NCBI GenBank assembly: GCA_045122835.1
Contig: JBGVIB010000012.1
Span: forward strand, 1 to 6,669
Reading direction: 5' to 3'
Origin: JBGVMW01 sp045122835
GTDB lineage: Bacteria > Bacillota > Clostridia > Lachnospirales > Lachnospiraceae
DNA: 6,669 bases
The notes below the pieces were generated by a model. The model did no database searches and was not told where the DNA came from. It saw only the letters and a list, made by a program, of their open reading frames with translations. Shown here piece after piece: positions 6,506-6,669 of this stretch (its first letter is position 1; each line of letters starts with the position of its first letter). The position numbers were made by a program, and so were the translations under genes.

Positions 6506-6569
6506 TGTAGCCAAACAGTGACTAAATCACTGAGAATACTAATAAGCATGTGGCATTTTACTGGCTATA
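6506..6569 (+). other. Closed RNA arm with inner hairpin
   Basis: The closing helix is 6506-6513 with 6562-6569 (8 bp, one G.U at 6507/6568 on plus). It encloses a perfect 6-bp hairpin, 6516-6521/6527-6532, with a CTAAA loop. The rest of the enclosed sequence (6533-6561) is AT-rich with no clear helix. Confidence 0.55.
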
Positions 6570-6669
6570 TGAGAATATATTCTACCGGTTTCGATAAGGT
6601 AGTGAATTGGCGGAAGGGTCTCCCAGGGGCAATACAGACTTGCGCTGTAGGAGAGCCACTTGCTGGTAT

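Larger units (their letters stand above)
6121..6669 (+). ncRNA. Candidate large ornate structured RNA, right copy (partial, runs off the right edge)
   Basis: This stretch of about 550 nt has no gene but is filled with ordered helices. In order: the conserved box (6129-6169), a 205-nt nested domain (6167-6372), and a hairpin 6384-6389/6393-6398. Then come a two-level arm at 6427-6503, a closed multi-helix arm at 6506-6569, a bulged hairpin 6579-6586/6598-6607, and an arm at 6617-6657 with an inner hairpin 6633-6637/6645-6649. Four G.U pairs within these helices would be C.A mismatches on minus, which favours plus. Size and density recall large bacterial RNAs such as ROOL, GOLLD or OLE, but I do not recognise a diagnostic motif. 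I see no tRNA, group II domain V or reverse transcriptase. The ends are not defined. Confidence 0.65.

Noticed and set aside
6121..6669. Group II or group I intron
   Set aside because: No GUGYG 5' end, no domain V-like hairpin, no reverse transcriptase or homing endonuclease gene and no interrupted host gene are visible. The box loosely recalls group I P7 sequences but I cannot build a P3-P7 core.

Overview
The window looks like a chromosomal segment of a low-to-mid GC member of the Clostridia, most likely Lachnospiraceae. The basis is AT-rich codon use, strong AGGAGG-type ribosome binding sites, the cmk-ispH-rpsA gene order typical of that group, and the sequence character of the proteins. 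The species cannot be named from sequence alone.

Layout: positions 1-219 are non-coding but structured. Positions 282-5122 hold five tightly packed plus-strand genes: a MurR/RpiR-type SIS-domain regulator, an HI0933/YhiN-family flavoprotein, cytidylate kinase (cmk), HMBPP reductase (ispH) and a four-domain S1 protein (rpsA). A 13-bp hairpin terminator at 5135-5168 closes this block. A lone chemotaxis methyltransferase gene (cheR, 5232-6008) follows. From about 6121 to the right edge (549 bases) there is no gene, but the stretch is dense with nested helices and looks like a large, ornate structured RNA that runs off the window.

The most interesting signal is in the two non-coding flanks. They share a 41-nt box in opposite orientation (156-196 on minus, 6129-6169 on plus; 39 of 41 identical, 26 in a row). 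In each flank the box is followed by a GC-rich stem and then a small hairpin. In the right copy the stem has grown into a 205-nt domain with a perfect 25-bp closing helix, two further nested helices, three hairpins and a possible pseudoknot. Four G.U pairs, each inside an otherwise canonical helix, fit transcription of the right copy on the plus strand. The left copy would then be transcribed on minus, so both RNAs point away from the gene block. I read this as two diverged copies of one large structured RNA family. I cannot assign it to a named class such as ROOL, GOLLD or raiA without a covariance-model search.

The genes between are mainly housekeeping: nucleotide metabolism (Cmk), isoprenoid synthesis (IspH) and translation (S1), preceded by a putative sugar-phosphate-sensing regulator and a flavoprotein of uncertain role. 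ispH and rpsA overlap by 13 bp and are fused into one protein in many relatives. CheR adds chemotaxis, but no other che gene is visible.
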